Shown: piece by piece, positions 17,033 through 25,931 of the stretch | Layout of the letters: each line of letters begins with the position of its first letter | Position numbering within the stretch: the first letter of the stretch is position 1 | Source of the DNA: Paracidovorax oryzae ATCC 19882 | GTDB lineage: Bacteria; Pseudomonadota; Gammaproteobacteria; Burkholderiales; Burkholderiaceae_C | Reading direction: 5' to 3' | Assembly (NCBI RefSeq): GCF_000687165.1 | Contig: NZ_JMKU01000010.1 | Span: 62,001 to 126,000, forward strand | Length of the DNA stretch: 64,000 nt | Notes under the pieces: generated by a model | Seen by the model: the letters and a program-made list of their open reading frames with translations, nothing else | What the model was told of the DNA's origin: nothing | Database searches by the model: none | Program-made: the position numbers and the translations under genes

Positions 17033-18334
17033 TCATGCCCTGGTGCCCGCCGCCGGCGCACGCATGCCCAGCAAGGCCGCCCAGATCACCATGTTCATGA
17101 AGATGTAGAACATGATGCCGCTGTTGTGCGCGAAAAACACCTGCGTGAGCCCGAAGCCCGCATAGAGCAACGGGATGCACACCCCCGACAGACGCAGCGC
17201 CAATACCTGGGCACGCACCGGCTCGGGCTCGGAAGCGACCGTGGCCATGCGGCGGCGGCTGGGCCAGAACAGCGCGAGCGGCACGCCGTAGAAGCACAGC
17301 AGGAGGAACACGCCCCCGATGCCGGTCTTGACGAAGATGTCCAGCGGTTCATTGTGGACATAGATGTACTCCAGGATCGAGGGCTCGTACTGCTTCGCGG
17401 CCACCCGCGCGGCCTTTTCCCGCATGTAGCCTGCCATGCCCCAGCCGGTCCATGGCCGCTCCATGCCCACGTTCCAGGCGAAGCGCCAATGCTCCAGCCG
17501 CTGGCCGACGGAGTTGTCGGCCTCGCCGTGGGTGTCGTACTGCGTCACCTCTTCCTGCATCCGCTCCCAGCGCTTTTCCATCACGCCCCAGTTCATGGCC
17601 GTGAGCACGGCCAGCGCAGTGACCAGCACGGCGGTGATCGCGGTGGTCCGCCCCGGATGCAGGCGGTGCAGCAGCCACAGGCCCACGGGCAGCGCCAGGA
17701 GCAGCGCCAGCCAGCCTCCGCGGGACTGCGACAGCACCGAGGCATTGAGGGCCCCGAGCGCGGCCACGACCGCCAGCCATGCCACGGCGCGCGGAAGCTG
17801 GCGCCACAGGACGATCAACTGCAGGGCCAGCATCGAACCCAGCAGCAACGCCAGGTTGCCCCACTGGATGGCGTTCGTGCGGCCTGTCGGGAATCCGGAA
17901 GCGCGCAGCGCGCCCTGCACATGCACCTGCCACAGCGCCACCAGGCCCGCACCGATGCAGCCCACCAGCAGCCCCCAGAACAGCGGACGCGGCCGGGGCG
18001 GCTGCGAGGCGATGAACAGCCCGCAGACGGCGCCCAGCATGAACTTGATGGGACGGTCCCACTGGCCCATGGTTTCGCGCGGGTCGGACATCACGCACCA
18101 CAGCAGCCCCATCGCGAAGGTCACCGCGACGAGGGCCAGGGTCCCCCGGTCGGGTCTCACGCGCACCCAGCGGGGGAGCGTGGCCAGGGCGCCGAGCAGG
18201 AGCAGCACGGCCCCGTAGGAATAGCCGGAAGGCAGCGTCAGCGCCAGGGCCGGCACCAGGAAGGCGGCAAGCGTCGTGAGGCGACGCGGCCAGGGGCCGG
18301 GCCCCAGCAAGGAGGAAAAGGCAGCGAGAGTCAT
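17033..18334 (-). CDS. O-antigen ligase/polymerase family membrane protein
   Basis: 433 residues with about 12 hydrophobic segments and a large polar loop near residues 255-330. SQSRGGWLAL (Arg in the first periplasmic segment) and YVHNEPLDIFVKTG (conserved His-Asn in the long loop) are the hallmark motifs of the WaaL/Wzy_C superfamily. Members either ligate O-antigen to lipid A-core or polymerise repeat units; the two cannot be told apart from sequence. It heads the minus-strand glycan block and is divergent from the second Caps_synth-type gene. Confidence 0.85.
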   Translation of the reverse strand: MTLAAFSSLLGPGPWPRRLTTLAAFLVPALALTLPSGYSYGAVLLLLGALATLPRWVRVRPDRGTLALVAVTFAMGLLWCVMSDPRETMGQWDRPIKFMLGAVCGLFIASQPPRPRPLFWGLLVGCIGAGLVALWQVHVQGALRASGFPTGRTNAIQWGNLALLLGSMLALQLIVLWRQLPRAVAWLAVVAALGALNASVLSQSRGGWLALLLALPVGLWLLHRLHPGRTTAITAVLVTALAVLTAMNWGVMEKRWERMQEEVTQYDTHGEADNSVGQRLEHWRFAWNVGMERPWTGWGMAGYMREKAARVAAKQYEPSILEYIYVHNEPLDIFVKTGIGGVFLLLCFYGVPLALFWPSRRRMATVASEPEPVRAQVLALRLSGVCIPLLYAGFGLTQVFFAHNSGIMFYIFMNMVIWAALLGMRAPAAGTRA

Positions 18335-18508
18335 CGGAAGGGCAAGGCGTGCTTCGCGGGCACGGGTACGGAAAAGGCGGAACGCGTGGCGCGGGCCGCA
18401 GCAGGATATTTACTCGGATGGTCTCTCCGCGGCGGATCGTAACGCAGCGCCACGGTGCCAGAATGCCGACCGTCGCGCATCCGCGCAGTCCGGCCGACAC
18501 GGTATTCC

Positions 18509-19501
18509 ATGACGCTTCGCATTTCTGCCCCCGCCCTGCGCGCGGCCTATCGCCTCGTGGCCTGCCTGCGCCCCCGCGGCAACGCCCGCTATCCCGGCCA
18601 GCCGCAGGCCGTGCTGTTCGACGGCCAGCCCGGCGCTGCGACCGCCGCTGCCGGCCAGCCGATCCCGCCACGCCTGTGGACGTACTGGGATACCGAAACC
18701 GCCGATCCGCTGGTGGACCAGTGCATCGCCAACTGGCGCATCCACTGCCCGGACTTCGAGGTGCAGGTGGTCAACCGCCGCAACATCGGCGATTTCGTGG
18801 CGGCCGGCGACCTGCCGCCGGGCTTCGCGCAGCTGCATCCGACCAAGCAGTCGGACTGGGTGCGCCTCTACCTGGTGCGCCACCACGGCGGCTACTGGCT
18901 CGACGCCACCATCCTGCTCACGCGGCCGCTGCACTGGATGGACGCGCTGCGGCAGTCGCGCGGCGCGGAATTCGTGGGCTTCTACCTGGGCGGCTACACG
19001 CACGACGAACGCTTTCCGGTCATCGAGAGCTGGGCCTTCGGCGCCCCCGCGCACGCGCCCTTCGTGACCGCTTGGCAGCAGGAATTCCACCACGCGCTGG
19101 TCACCGCCGGCACCGACGCCTACCTGGCGCAGGTGCGGGGGCAGGACGATGCGGCCGCACGGCTGCAGGGCATCGCGGACCCGGCCTATCTGCTGATCCA
19201 CGTGGCTGCCCAGCAGGTGCTGCGGCGTGGCAACGCCTTCCGGCTGGCGCTCTTCAAGGCGGAGGACACTGCGTTCTTCTACCAGCAGGCCCTGCGCTGG
19301 AAGTGGTATTTGCTGTATCCGCGGCTGTGCCTGGTGCCGGCCGAGCCGGAGCCGGCGCCGCTCATCAAGCTGCGCGGCGGCGAGCGCCGGCATTTCTCGG
19401 AGCTGTTCGCCCGGCACGGCGGGCCGGCGGCCGGCAGCATCTGGCAACAGGCCTGCGGCAGCGCCGCGCCAGCGCGCGCCGGGGACGGCTCGGCAGCGTA
19501 G
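18509..19501 (+). CDS. Caps_synth-type glycosyltransferase, second paralogue
   Basis: 330 residues from the ATG at 18509 (MTLRISAPAL); an upstream in-frame ATG at 18455 would add a poorly conserved, Arg-rich leader. RLWTYWDTETADPLVDQCI, QSDWVRLYLVRHHGGYWLDA and EFVGFYLGG parallel the 13779-14804 protein. It is also about the same length and ends with PLIKLRGGERR. The two genes flank the GT2/GT4/ligase block on opposite strands. It is probably a transferase for the same surface glycan, diverged after an old duplication. Confidence 0.8.
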   Translation: MTLRISAPALRAAYRLVACLRPRGNARYPGQPQAVLFDGQPGAATAAAGQPIPPRLWTYWDTETADPLVDQCIANWRIHCPDFEVQVVNRRNIGDFVAAGDLPPGFAQLHPTKQSDWVRLYLVRHHGGYWLDATILLTRPLHWMDALRQSRGAEFVGFYLGGYTHDERFPVIESWAFGAPAHAPFVTAWQQEFHHALVTAGTDAYLAQVRGQDDAAARLQGIADPAYLLIHVAAQQVLRRGNAFRLALFKAEDTAFFYQQALRWKWYLLYPRLCLVPAEPEPAPLIKLRGGERRHFSELFARHGGPAAGSIWQQACGSAAPARAGDGSAA

Positions 19502-19539
19502 GGACACGCACGTCGGGGCCGCGCCAGGGCGGCCGCGGC

Positions 19540-19746
19540 TCAGTGGCCCGCGCGAACGGTTTCGCCCGCCTTCAGGCGGTACACCGTGCCGCAGTAGGGG
19601 CACTTGGCCTCGCCCGTGTGGGCCACGTCCAGGTACACCTTCGGGTGGGTGTTCCAGACCTTCATGTCGGCCTTGGGGCTCGGGCAGAAGACGCCGCCCT
19701 GCGGGTTCAGGTCCTTGGCGAGCAGTTCGATGGTGGCTTGCGTCAT
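19540..19746 (-). CDS. Small CHCC zinc-finger protein
   Basis: 68 residues from the ATG at 19746. Cys in GGVFCPSP, a His in the middle (THPKVYLD or AHTGEAK) and CPYCGTVYRLK form the C-H-C-C zinc site of the zf-CHCC family. This family is related to the C-terminal part of the mitochondrial complex I accessory subunit NDUFS6. The gene follows ilvE with 41 bases between, an arrangement I recall in other betaproteobacteria. The cytoplasmic role is not established. Confidence 0.85.
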   Translation of the reverse strand: MTQATIELLAKDLNPQGGVFCPSPKADMKVWNTHPKVYLDVAHTGEAKCPYCGTVYRLKAGETVRAGH

Positions 19747-19787
19747 GGTGGGGGTCGCGCTGTGCGGACAGGAGAAACAAAAAGGGG

Positions 19788-20726
19788 TCAGACCAGCGTG
19801 AGCCAGTGGGCGTACTTCGGATTGCGGCCGTTCACGATGTCGAAGAACGCGCTCTGGATCTTCTCGGTCACGGGGCCGCGGCTGCCCGCGCCGATGGCGA
19901 TGCGGTCGAGTTCGCGGATGGGCGTGACTTCGGCGGCCGTACCGGTGAAAAACGCCTCGTCGGCAATGTACACCTCGTCGCGCGTGATGCGCTTCTGCAC
20001 GAGTTCCAGGCCCAGGTCCTTGCAGATGTGCAGGATGGTGTTGCGCGTGATGCCGTTGAGCGCGCCGGCGGACAGGTCGGGCGTGTACACCACGCCGTTC
20101 TTGATCACGAAGATGTTCTCGCCCGCGCCCTCGGACACGAAACCGGCGGAATCGAGCAGCAGGGCCTCGTCGTAGCCGTCTTCCGTGGCCTCCATGTTGG
20201 CCAGGATGGAGTTGGTGTAGTTGCTCACCGCCTTGGCCTGCGTCATCGTGATGTTGACGTGGTGGCGCGTGTAGCTGCTGGTCTTCACGCGGATGCCGCG
20301 CTGCATGCCTTCCTCGCCGAGGTAGGCGCCCCAGGCCCAGGCCGCGACCATCAGGTGGATCTGGTTGCCCTTGGGGGACACGCCCAGCTTCTGCGAGCCG
20401 ATCCAGGTGAGCGGCCGCAGGTAGCAGGAGGCGAGCCGGTTCTCGCGCACCACGGCGCGCTGGGCCTCGTTCACCTCGTCCTGCGTGAAGGGGATCTGCA
20501 TGCGCAGGATCTTGGCGCTGTTGAAGAGCCGCTCGGTGTGCTCCTGCAGGCGGAAGATCGCCGTGCCCTGCGGCGTCTGGTAGGCACGCACGCCCTCGAA
20601 CGCGCCGCAGCCGTAGTGCAGCGTGTGGGTGAGCACGTGGATCTTGGCGTCGCGCCAATCCACCATCTGGCCGTCCATCCAGATCTTGCCGTCACGGTCG
20701 GCCATCGAGGGAACTACGGGGCTCAT
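19788..20726 (-). CDS. ilvE: Branched-chain amino acid aminotransferase
   Basis: 312 residues from the ATG at 20726. This fold-type IV PLP enzyme catalyses the last step of Leu, Ile and Val synthesis and the first step of their breakdown, with 2-oxoglutarate as amino acceptor. Visible motifs are HVLTHTLHYGCGAFEGVRAY, the catalytic Lys165 in TMTQAKAVSNYTNS, EGAGENIFVIKNG (the cofactor-binding Glu) and FFTGTAAEVTPI. The length is normal for class I IlvE. It is followed on the same strand by the CHCC zinc-finger gene. Confidence 0.95.
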   Translation of the reverse strand: MSPVVPSMADRDGKIWMDGQMVDWRDAKIHVLTHTLHYGCGAFEGVRAYQTPQGTAIFRLQEHTERLFNSAKILRMQIPFTQDEVNEAQRAVVRENRLASCYLRPLTWIGSQKLGVSPKGNQIHLMVAAWAWGAYLGEEGMQRGIRVKTSSYTRHHVNITMTQAKAVSNYTNSILANMEATEDGYDEALLLDSAGFVSEGAGENIFVIKNGVVYTPDLSAGALNGITRNTILHICKDLGLELVQKRITRDEVYIADEAFFTGTAAEVTPIRELDRIAIGAGSRGPVTEKIQSAFFDIVNGRNPKYAHWLTLV

Positions 20727-20770
20727 GGGATTCCTTTTTCCGGGGGCATGCTGCCGCAAAACCGGTGATT

Positions 20771-21244
20771 TTACGGCGCGGACGGCCCCGCGGCGGGCGG
20801 CAGCGCACCTGAAGCGCTGCCCGCAGCACCACCGCCCTCCGCGTCCGCCTCTGCCGCCGGCCGCACCAGCTCCCAGGCGGCGAGCCGGCCGCCGCGGAAC
20901 TCGCAGGTCACGTGCGACTGCGTGCCGTCCGTCCAGCGGTAGCGCTCGGGCTCCTCGCCCTGGGGCGACAGCAGCTCGCCCAGCGAGCGCGTCATCGCCA
21001 CCACGTGCATCAGGTTCACGCCCTCGCGCAGGCGGGCGTTCAGCATGACGGCGCTGCCCACGTAGCCGATGGGCCGGTCGGCGGCCTTGCGCATGATGTT
21101 CATGAGCCGCGTGAAATGCAGCAGCGCCCACATAAGCAGGCCGCCGCCGACGGCGAAAACGCCCTGCCAGCCATACGAGCGGTAGGCCGCGATGACGAGC
21201 AGGGCGATGAGGACGGGAATGAAGAAGCGGCGCAGCAGGTTCAT
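20771..21244 (-). CDS. Small membrane protein of unknown function
   Basis: 157 residues. Two hydrophobic stretches open the protein (RRFFIPVLIALLVIAAY and GVFAVGGGLLMWALLHF), followed by a positively charged turn (RLMNIMRKAADRPIG), then a soluble part with SAVMLNARLREGVNLMHVVA. The last 35 residues are Ala/Gly/Pro-rich and probably disordered. I recognise no enzyme motif. It lies on the same strand between radA and ilvE, 44 bases upstream of the ilvE start, so it may be cotranscribed with ilvE. Confidence 0.65.
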   Translation of the reverse strand: MNLLRRFFIPVLIALLVIAAYRSYGWQGVFAVGGGLLMWALLHFTRLMNIMRKAADRPIGYVGSAVMLNARLREGVNLMHVVAMTRSLGELLSPQGEEPERYRWTDGTQSHVTCEFRGGRLAAWELVRPAAEADAEGGGAAGSASGALPPAAGPSAP

Positions 21245-21296
21245 GCGCCGATTGTCGTCGGCCGGGGCAAGCCCTTCGCTGTGGATGGTGCTTACA

Positions 21297-21341
21297 GCGT
21301 CCCCCTCGGGGGAAGGCGCCGAAGGCGGCTCAGGGGGGAAT
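21297..21341 (-). repeat. Shortened dispersed repeat/terminator-like hairpin, copy C
   Basis: Directly after the radA stop, the minus strand reads CCCCCCTGAGCCGCCTTCG, then CGCCTTCCCCC, GA and GGGGGACGC. These blocks match the opening of copies A (8930) and B (57040), with the middle and the TTCCACGGCGTCTGC half missing. It can fold as CCCCC-GA-GGGGG plus a GCCGCCTTCGGCG hairpin. Its place between two same-strand genes suggests it may act as a transcript end or processing site. Confidence 0.6.
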
Positions 21342-22721
21342 TCACCCCATGCCGCGGACCACCTCCATCGCCTCCTCTACCCGTTCCACTGCGTGGATCG
21401 TCAGGCCCTCGATGGGCTTCTTGGGCGCGTTGGCCTTGGGCACGACCGCCATGGTGAAGCCGAGCTTGGCGGCCTCCTTCAGCCGTTCCTGGCCGCGCGG
21501 CGCGGGCCGCACCTCGCCCGCCAGCCCCACTTCGCCGAAGGCGAGGAAGCCCTTGGGCAGCGGCTTGCCGCGCAGGCTGCTGGTGATGGCCAGCATCACC
21601 GCCAGATCGGCCGCCGGTTCGCTGATGCGCACGCCCCCCACGGCGTTGACGAACACGTCCTGGTCCATGCAGGCCACGCCCGCATGGCGGTGCAGCACGG
21701 CCAGCAGCATGGCGAGGCGGTCGCGGTCCAGGCCCACCGACAGGCGGCGCGGGCTGGGGCCGCCCTCGTCCACCAGCGCCTGGATCTCCACCAGCATGGG
21801 CCGCGTGCCCTCCAGCGTGACCAGCACGCAGCTGCCGGGCACCGGCTCGCTGTGCTGGCTCAGGAAGATGGCGCTGGGGTTGGTCACGCCCTTCAGCCCC
21901 TTCTCGGTCATGGCGAACACGCCGATCTCGTTCACGGCGCCGAAGCGGTTCTTGATGGCTCGCACCAGCCGGAACTGGCTGTGCGTGTCGCCTTCGAAGT
22001 ACAGCACCGTGTCCACCATGTGCTCCAGCACGCGCGGGCCGGCCAGCGCCCCTTCCTTGGTCACGTGGCCCACGAGGATGATGGACACGCCCGTGGTCTT
22101 GGCCGCCCGCGTGAGGTGGGCCGCGCATTCGCGCACCTGGGCCACCGAGCCCGGCGCGCTGGTGAGCTGGTCCGAGTACACAGTCTGGATCGAGTCGATC
22201 ACCGCCACGGCAGGCTGCGTCGCCTCGACGGTGGCGAGGATCTTCTCCAGCTGGATTTCCGCCAGCACGTTGACCTGGCTGTGGTCCAGCCCCAGCCGGC
22301 GCGAGCGCAGCGCCACCTGGGCGCCGCTCTCCTCGCCCGTCACGTAGAGCGTGGGCAGGCCCAGGCGCTGCAGCGCGTCCAGCGCCTGCAGCAGCAGGGT
22401 GGATTTGCCGATGCCCGGATCTCCCCCGATGAGGACCACGCCGCCCTCGACCACCCCGCCGCCCAGCACCCGGTCCAGCTCCTCGATGCCGCTGGCAGAG
22501 CGTGCCACGTCGGCCGCCTCGATGGCCGACAGCGGCGTCACCGCCTGCGACTGCGCCAGGCCCGCATGCTGCGGCGTGCTGTATCGGTTCTTGCCCGGCC
22601 CGGCCTCGGCGGCGGACTCCACCAGCGTGTTCCAGGCCCCGCAGGCGGGGCACTTGCCGAGCCAGCGCGGGCTGGTGCCCCCGCATTCGGTGCAGGTGAA
22701 AACGGTCTTGTCTTTGGCCAT
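21342..22721 (-). CDS. radA: DNA repair protein RadA (branch-migration helicase)
   Basis: 459 residues from the ATG at 22721; the frame continues further upstream without protein-like sequence. The C4 zinc finger is CTECGGTSPRWLGKCPACGAW at about 10-30. The RecA-like core has Walker A GGDPGIGKST, the Walker B region VAVIDSIQTVYSD, and the RadA-specific KNRFG motif in AIKNRFGAVNEIG. The last 150 residues are the Lon-protease-like domain (GLAGEVRPAPRGQERLKEAA). RadA drives branch migration of recombination intermediates alongside RecA. Confidence 0.95.
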   Translation of the reverse strand: MAKDKTVFTCTECGGTSPRWLGKCPACGAWNTLVESAAEAGPGKNRYSTPQHAGLAQSQAVTPLSAIEAADVARSASGIEELDRVLGGGVVEGGVVLIGGDPGIGKSTLLLQALDALQRLGLPTLYVTGEESGAQVALRSRRLGLDHSQVNVLAEIQLEKILATVEATQPAVAVIDSIQTVYSDQLTSAPGSVAQVRECAAHLTRAAKTTGVSIILVGHVTKEGALAGPRVLEHMVDTVLYFEGDTHSQFRLVRAIKNRFGAVNEIGVFAMTEKGLKGVTNPSAIFLSQHSEPVPGSCVLVTLEGTRPMLVEIQALVDEGGPSPRRLSVGLDRDRLAMLLAVLHRHAGVACMDQDVFVNAVGGVRISEPAADLAVMLAITSSLRGKPLPKGFLAFGEVGLAGEVRPAPRGQERLKEAAKLGFTMAVVPKANAPKKPIEGLTIHAVERVEEAMEVVRGMG

Positions 22722-23017
22722 GGAAGCAGGAGCCCGCGGGCAGCGGGCAGCATGAAAGAAAAGGAAAGAGGAAAAGGGACGCGCGCAGCCCCGGAGAAGG
22801 CATGCGCGGCAGCCACGGGCGGGGTGGCTGGCATGCACATGGGGCCGTCGATGCCAATTTTCACGGGGTGGCCGGCGGCGGATCGTGCAGGAAAACCGCG
22901 TAACCGTAAGCAAATGCGTCGTCAACCCTATCCTACTCTGCGTGCACGGCACCCTCCCTAGGATGGGCCTCCCGGTGGCATGACGCCGCCTTGTTTCCTA
23001 GAACGGAGAACGAACCT

Positions 23018-23347
23018 ATGACCAAGAACACCGCACTTTCCGCATCGCGCCGCTGGCTGGTGGCCGCACCGATCGCGCTGGCATCGGTGCTGGCCCTGTC
23101 CGCCTGCGACCGCAACAAGGAAAGCAACGTCAACACCACGCCGGCCACCACGCCGGCCCCGGCGACCACGGCACCCGCCTCCGATGCTGGCACGTCGGGC
23201 ACCGGAAGCAGCTCCGGCGGTGCGGTCTTCGGCGGAACGGCCCCTGGCGCGGCGTCCTCCGCCCCCTCCGGCGGTGCCGTCTTCGGCGGCACGGCGACCA
23301 CGCCCCCCGCCTCCGCGGCCTCCGACGCCGCCAGCGCCGCACGCTGA
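23018..23347 (+). CDS. Small repeat-containing lipoprotein
   Basis: 109 residues from the ATG at 23018. The N-terminus is a lipoprotein signal (APIALASVLALSAC), so the mature protein begins at a lipidated Cys. The rest is Thr/Ala/Pro/Ser-rich and probably disordered, with the decamer SGGAVFGGTA occurring twice about 25 residues apart. The residue after Cys is Asp, which in enterobacterial rules would retain it at the inner membrane. The function is unknown. The 296 bases upstream of it (22722-23017) hold an A+T-richer stretch near 22900-22945, probably the promoter. Confidence 0.7.
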   Translation: MTKNTALSASRRWLVAAPIALASVLALSACDRNKESNVNTTPATTPAPATTAPASDAGTSGTGSSSGGAVFGGTAPGAASSAPSGGAVFGGTATTPPASAASDAASAAR

Positions 23348-23478
23348 CGCATCCCCACCCGCTGCGGGACGCGCGCTTCCCGCCCGCAGCACAATAGCCT
23401 CCCCGGCCCGGCGCATGCCTTTCGTGCGCCGGGCCATTCCGCGCCCACGGCGGCGCGATCCCGAGGAGGCAGGAGACG

Positions 23479-24474
23479 ATGCAGGTTGCGATCTATGGTG
23501 CCGGCGCCATCGGCGGCTGGCTGGGCATGGCACTGTCGCGCGGTGGTGCCGACGTGTCTTTCGTGGCGCGGGGCCCCACACTGGATGCCCTGCGCACCCA
23601 GGGCCTGCGCTGCATCCGACCGAACGGCGCCTGCGAGGCCGCGCCCGTCGCGGCCCATGACGATCCGGCCGCGCTCGGTGCGCAGGACGTGGTCGTCCTG
23701 GCCGTCAAGGCCCCCGCACTGCCCGACGTGGCCGCACGCATCGCCCCGCTGCTGGGCCCCGGGACCACCGTGCTCACGGCCATGAACGGCGTTCCGTGGT
23801 GGTTCCTGGAGGGATGCTCCGGCCCGGCGCATGGGCGGGAGCTGGCTTCCGTGGACCCTGGCGGATCGCTGGCACGCGCCATCCCCACCGAACGGGTGGT
23901 CGGCGGCGTGGTGCACGCCAGTTGCTCTGTCGATGGGCCCGGCATCGTGCGGCAGCATTTCGGCAACCGGCTCATCCTGGGCGAGGCCGGCGGCGGCACC
24001 ACCCCGCGCCTGGAAGCGCTTTCGGCGCTCATCGCCCGCGGCGGCATCGAGGTGGAACCGTCCCCGCGCATCCAGCAGGACATCTGGTTCAAGCTGTGGG
24101 GCAACATGACGATCAACCCCATCAGCGCCCTGACCGGCGCCACCACCGACCGCATCCTGGATGACGACCTCGTGCGAGGCTTCGTCTCCGCCGTGATGCT
24201 GGAAGCCAAGGCCATCGGCGAGCGCCTGGGCCTGCGCATCGACCAACAGCCCGAAGACCGGCACGCGGTGACGCGCAAGCTCGGCGCCTTCAAGACCTCC
24301 ATGCTGCAGGACGTGGAGGCCGGCAAGCCGCTGGAGATCGACGCCCTGGTGGGCGCCGTGCACGAACTGGGCCATGCCACCGGCGTGCCCACGCCCCACA
24401 CCGATGCGCTGCTGGGCCTCGTGCGCCTGTTCGCATCCAACCGTCTTTCCCTTCGCAACGACACCCGCCCATGA
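23479..24474 (+). CDS. 2-dehydropantoate 2-reductase family protein
   Basis: 331 residues starting at 23479 after a GAGGAGGCAGGAG ribosome site. The N-terminal Rossmann motif is GAGAIGGWLGMAL, and the C-terminal ApbA domain contains KLWGNMTINPISALTG with the catalytic Lys and the conserved Asn. The enzyme class reduces ketopantoate to pantoate with NADPH, but many betaproteobacteria carry several paralogues working on other 2-oxo acids. Its last 4 bases overlap the GST start, so the two are coupled. I leave the symbol open. Confidence 0.8.
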   Translation: MQVAIYGAGAIGGWLGMALSRGGADVSFVARGPTLDALRTQGLRCIRPNGACEAAPVAAHDDPAALGAQDVVVLAVKAPALPDVAARIAPLLGPGTTVLTAMNGVPWWFLEGCSGPAHGRELASVDPGGSLARAIPTERVVGGVVHASCSVDGPGIVRQHFGNRLILGEAGGGTTPRLEALSALIARGGIEVEPSPRIQQDIWFKLWGNMTINPISALTGATTDRILDDDLVRGFVSAVMLEAKAIGERLGLRIDQQPEDRHAVTRKLGAFKTSMLQDVEAGKPLEIDALVGAVHELGHATGVPTPHTDALLGLVRLFASNRLSLRNDTRP

Positions 24475-25088
24475 CCTCTGCCCTCACCCTCTACTACGCC
24501 CCCGGCACCTGCGCGCAGGCAGTGCGCATCGCCCTGCACGAAGCCGGCGCGGAGTACCGCCTGGTGCGCCTCGACTTCCCGGCCGGCCAGCAACGCAGTC
24601 CGGAATACCTCGCGGTCAACCCCAAGGGCCGCGTGCCCGCGCTGGTCACCGAAGAGGGCACGCTGACCGAGACGCCCGCCCTGCTCGCCTACGTGGCCCA
24701 GCGCTTTCCGCAGGCGCGCCTCGCGCCCACCGATGCCTACGGCTTCGCGCGCATGCAGGAGTTCCACAGCTACCTCGCCTCCACCGTGCACGTCGCCCAT
24801 GCGCACCGCCCCCGGGCGATCCGCTGGGCCGACGAGCCCGAGGCCATCGCCGCGATGCAGCGCAAGGTGCCGCAGAACATGACCGAGTGCTTCGAGATGA
24901 TCGAGCAACACGGCCTCGGCGACGGCCCGTGGGTGATGGGCGACCAATACACGGTCGCCGACGGCTACCTGTTCACCGTGGCCGGCTGGCTGGCCAGCGA
25001 CGGCGTGGACATCGCCCGCTTTCCCAAGGTCCACGCCCATTCGCAGCGCGTGGCGGCGCGCCCGGCGGTACAGCAAGCACTGGCCTGA
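24471..25088 (+). CDS. Glutathione S-transferase
   Basis: 205 residues, with the start overlapping the previous stop. The thioredoxin-like N-domain begins LTLYYAPGTCAQAVRIALHE, a bacterial beta-class pattern with Cys next to the usual catalytic position. NPKGRVPALV supplies the cis-Pro, and GTLTETPALLAYVAQRFP contains the Glu-Thr/Ser glutathione contact. An all-helical C-domain follows. Coupling with the PanE-like reductase suggests a shared catabolic or detoxification pathway, possibly linked to the aromatic-acid genes further right; that is inference. Confidence 0.85.
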   Translation: MTSALTLYYAPGTCAQAVRIALHEAGAEYRLVRLDFPAGQQRSPEYLAVNPKGRVPALVTEEGTLTETPALLAYVAQRFPQARLAPTDAYGFARMQEFHSYLASTVHVAHAHRPRAIRWADEPEAIAAMQRKVPQNMTECFEMIEQHGLGDGPWVMGDQYTVADGYLFTVAGWLASDGVDIARFPKVHAHSQRVAARPAVQQALA

Positions 25089-25109
25089 GCCTGCGGAGGG
25101 CCGCCCGCA

Positions 25110-25889
25110 TCACCGCAGCGCGGCTTCGTCGCTCCACGCGAAACGCACGCGCGGCTCGATCTGCGCGATCTCCGCGCGCAGCAGCGACGCCAGGCGGGCG
25201 GCCTCGCGCTGCGTGAGGCGCGCGACGGTGGTGGACAGGCTCACGGCCGCGAAGGCGCAGCCGCCCGGGTCGCGCACGGCATGGCCCACGGCGGCAGTAT
25301 TGGTGTTGAGGCAGCCGCCGCTGCGGGCATAGCCCAGTGCGCGCGTCTGCGCGATGAGCGTGCGCAGCGACGGCACGTCGAGCCCGCCGTAGCGCCCGAG
25401 CACTCCCGCATGGGCGGCGAGCGACGCCTCCACCCGGGCATCGTCCTGCGCGGCCAGCAGGGCCAGGCCCGCGGCGCCCACGCCCAGCGGCCGCCGGCCG
25501 CCCACCGTGACGGACAGGGGCGGATCGAGCCGCTGCGCATGGGTGTGGTCATGGCAGACGGCTTCGAGCCCGCTGCGCACGAACAGATAGGCGGCATAAC
25601 CCGTGGCCTCCGCCAGGCGGCGCAGGTGGGCCGCGAAGAGCGGCGCCACGTCGTGCCGCGCGCGGGCGGCCAGCCCCACCTCGAAGGCCAGCCGGCCCAG
25701 CACGTAACCGCGCCCGTCGGGCAGCAGCGTCACGAGGCGCGCCTGCGCGAGGTCGCGCAGCAGGCGGTGGACGGTCGGATGGGGTATGCCCGACTGGCGG
25801 GCGATGTCCGACAGCGAGAGGCCTCCCGCGTCGTAGCGCGAGAGCTGGTCGAGGATGCGCAGGACGCGGTCTAGCACCACGGTGGTCAT
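25110..25889 (-). CDS. IclR-family transcriptional regulator
   Basis: 259 residues from the ATG at 25889 (MTTVVLDRVLRILDQLSRYD). The N-terminal winged helix contains LSLSDIARQSGIPHPTVHRLL, and the C-terminal domain is the IclR effector module (GGRRPLGVGAAGLALLAAQ, then GYARSGG and PGGCAFAAVSLS). It is divergent from the Bug receptor gene. The 120-base gap holds a perfect 7-bp inverted repeat, a probable operator for autoregulation and control of the Bug-fumarylacetoacetase unit. Confidence 0.9.
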   Translation of the reverse strand: MTTVVLDRVLRILDQLSRYDAGGLSLSDIARQSGIPHPTVHRLLRDLAQARLVTLLPDGRGYVLGRLAFEVGLAARARHDVAPLFAAHLRRLAEATGYAAYLFVRSGLEAVCHDHTHAQRLDPPLSVTVGGRRPLGVGAAGLALLAAQDDARVEASLAAHAGVLGRYGGLDVPSLRTLIAQTRALGYARSGGCLNTNTAAVGHAVRDPGGCAFAAVSLSTTVARLTQREAARLASLLRAEIAQIEPRVRFAWSDEAALR

Positions 25890-25931
25890 GGGCGCCAGCA
25901 TACCCGCCGGGGAATGGAATCCCGCGGCTTC

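Noticed and set aside
16732-18442. Long + strand frames over the glycosyltransferase and O-antigen ligase genes
   Set aside because: They are rich in Arg, His and Gln with no motif, whereas the minus-strand frames give a plain GT4 and a membrane ligase.
23184-23660. Alternative + strand frame across the lipoprotein and the PanE-like gene start
   Set aside because: It is Arg/Pro/Ala-rich shadow sequence. The lipobox and the Rossmann motif fix the correct frames.
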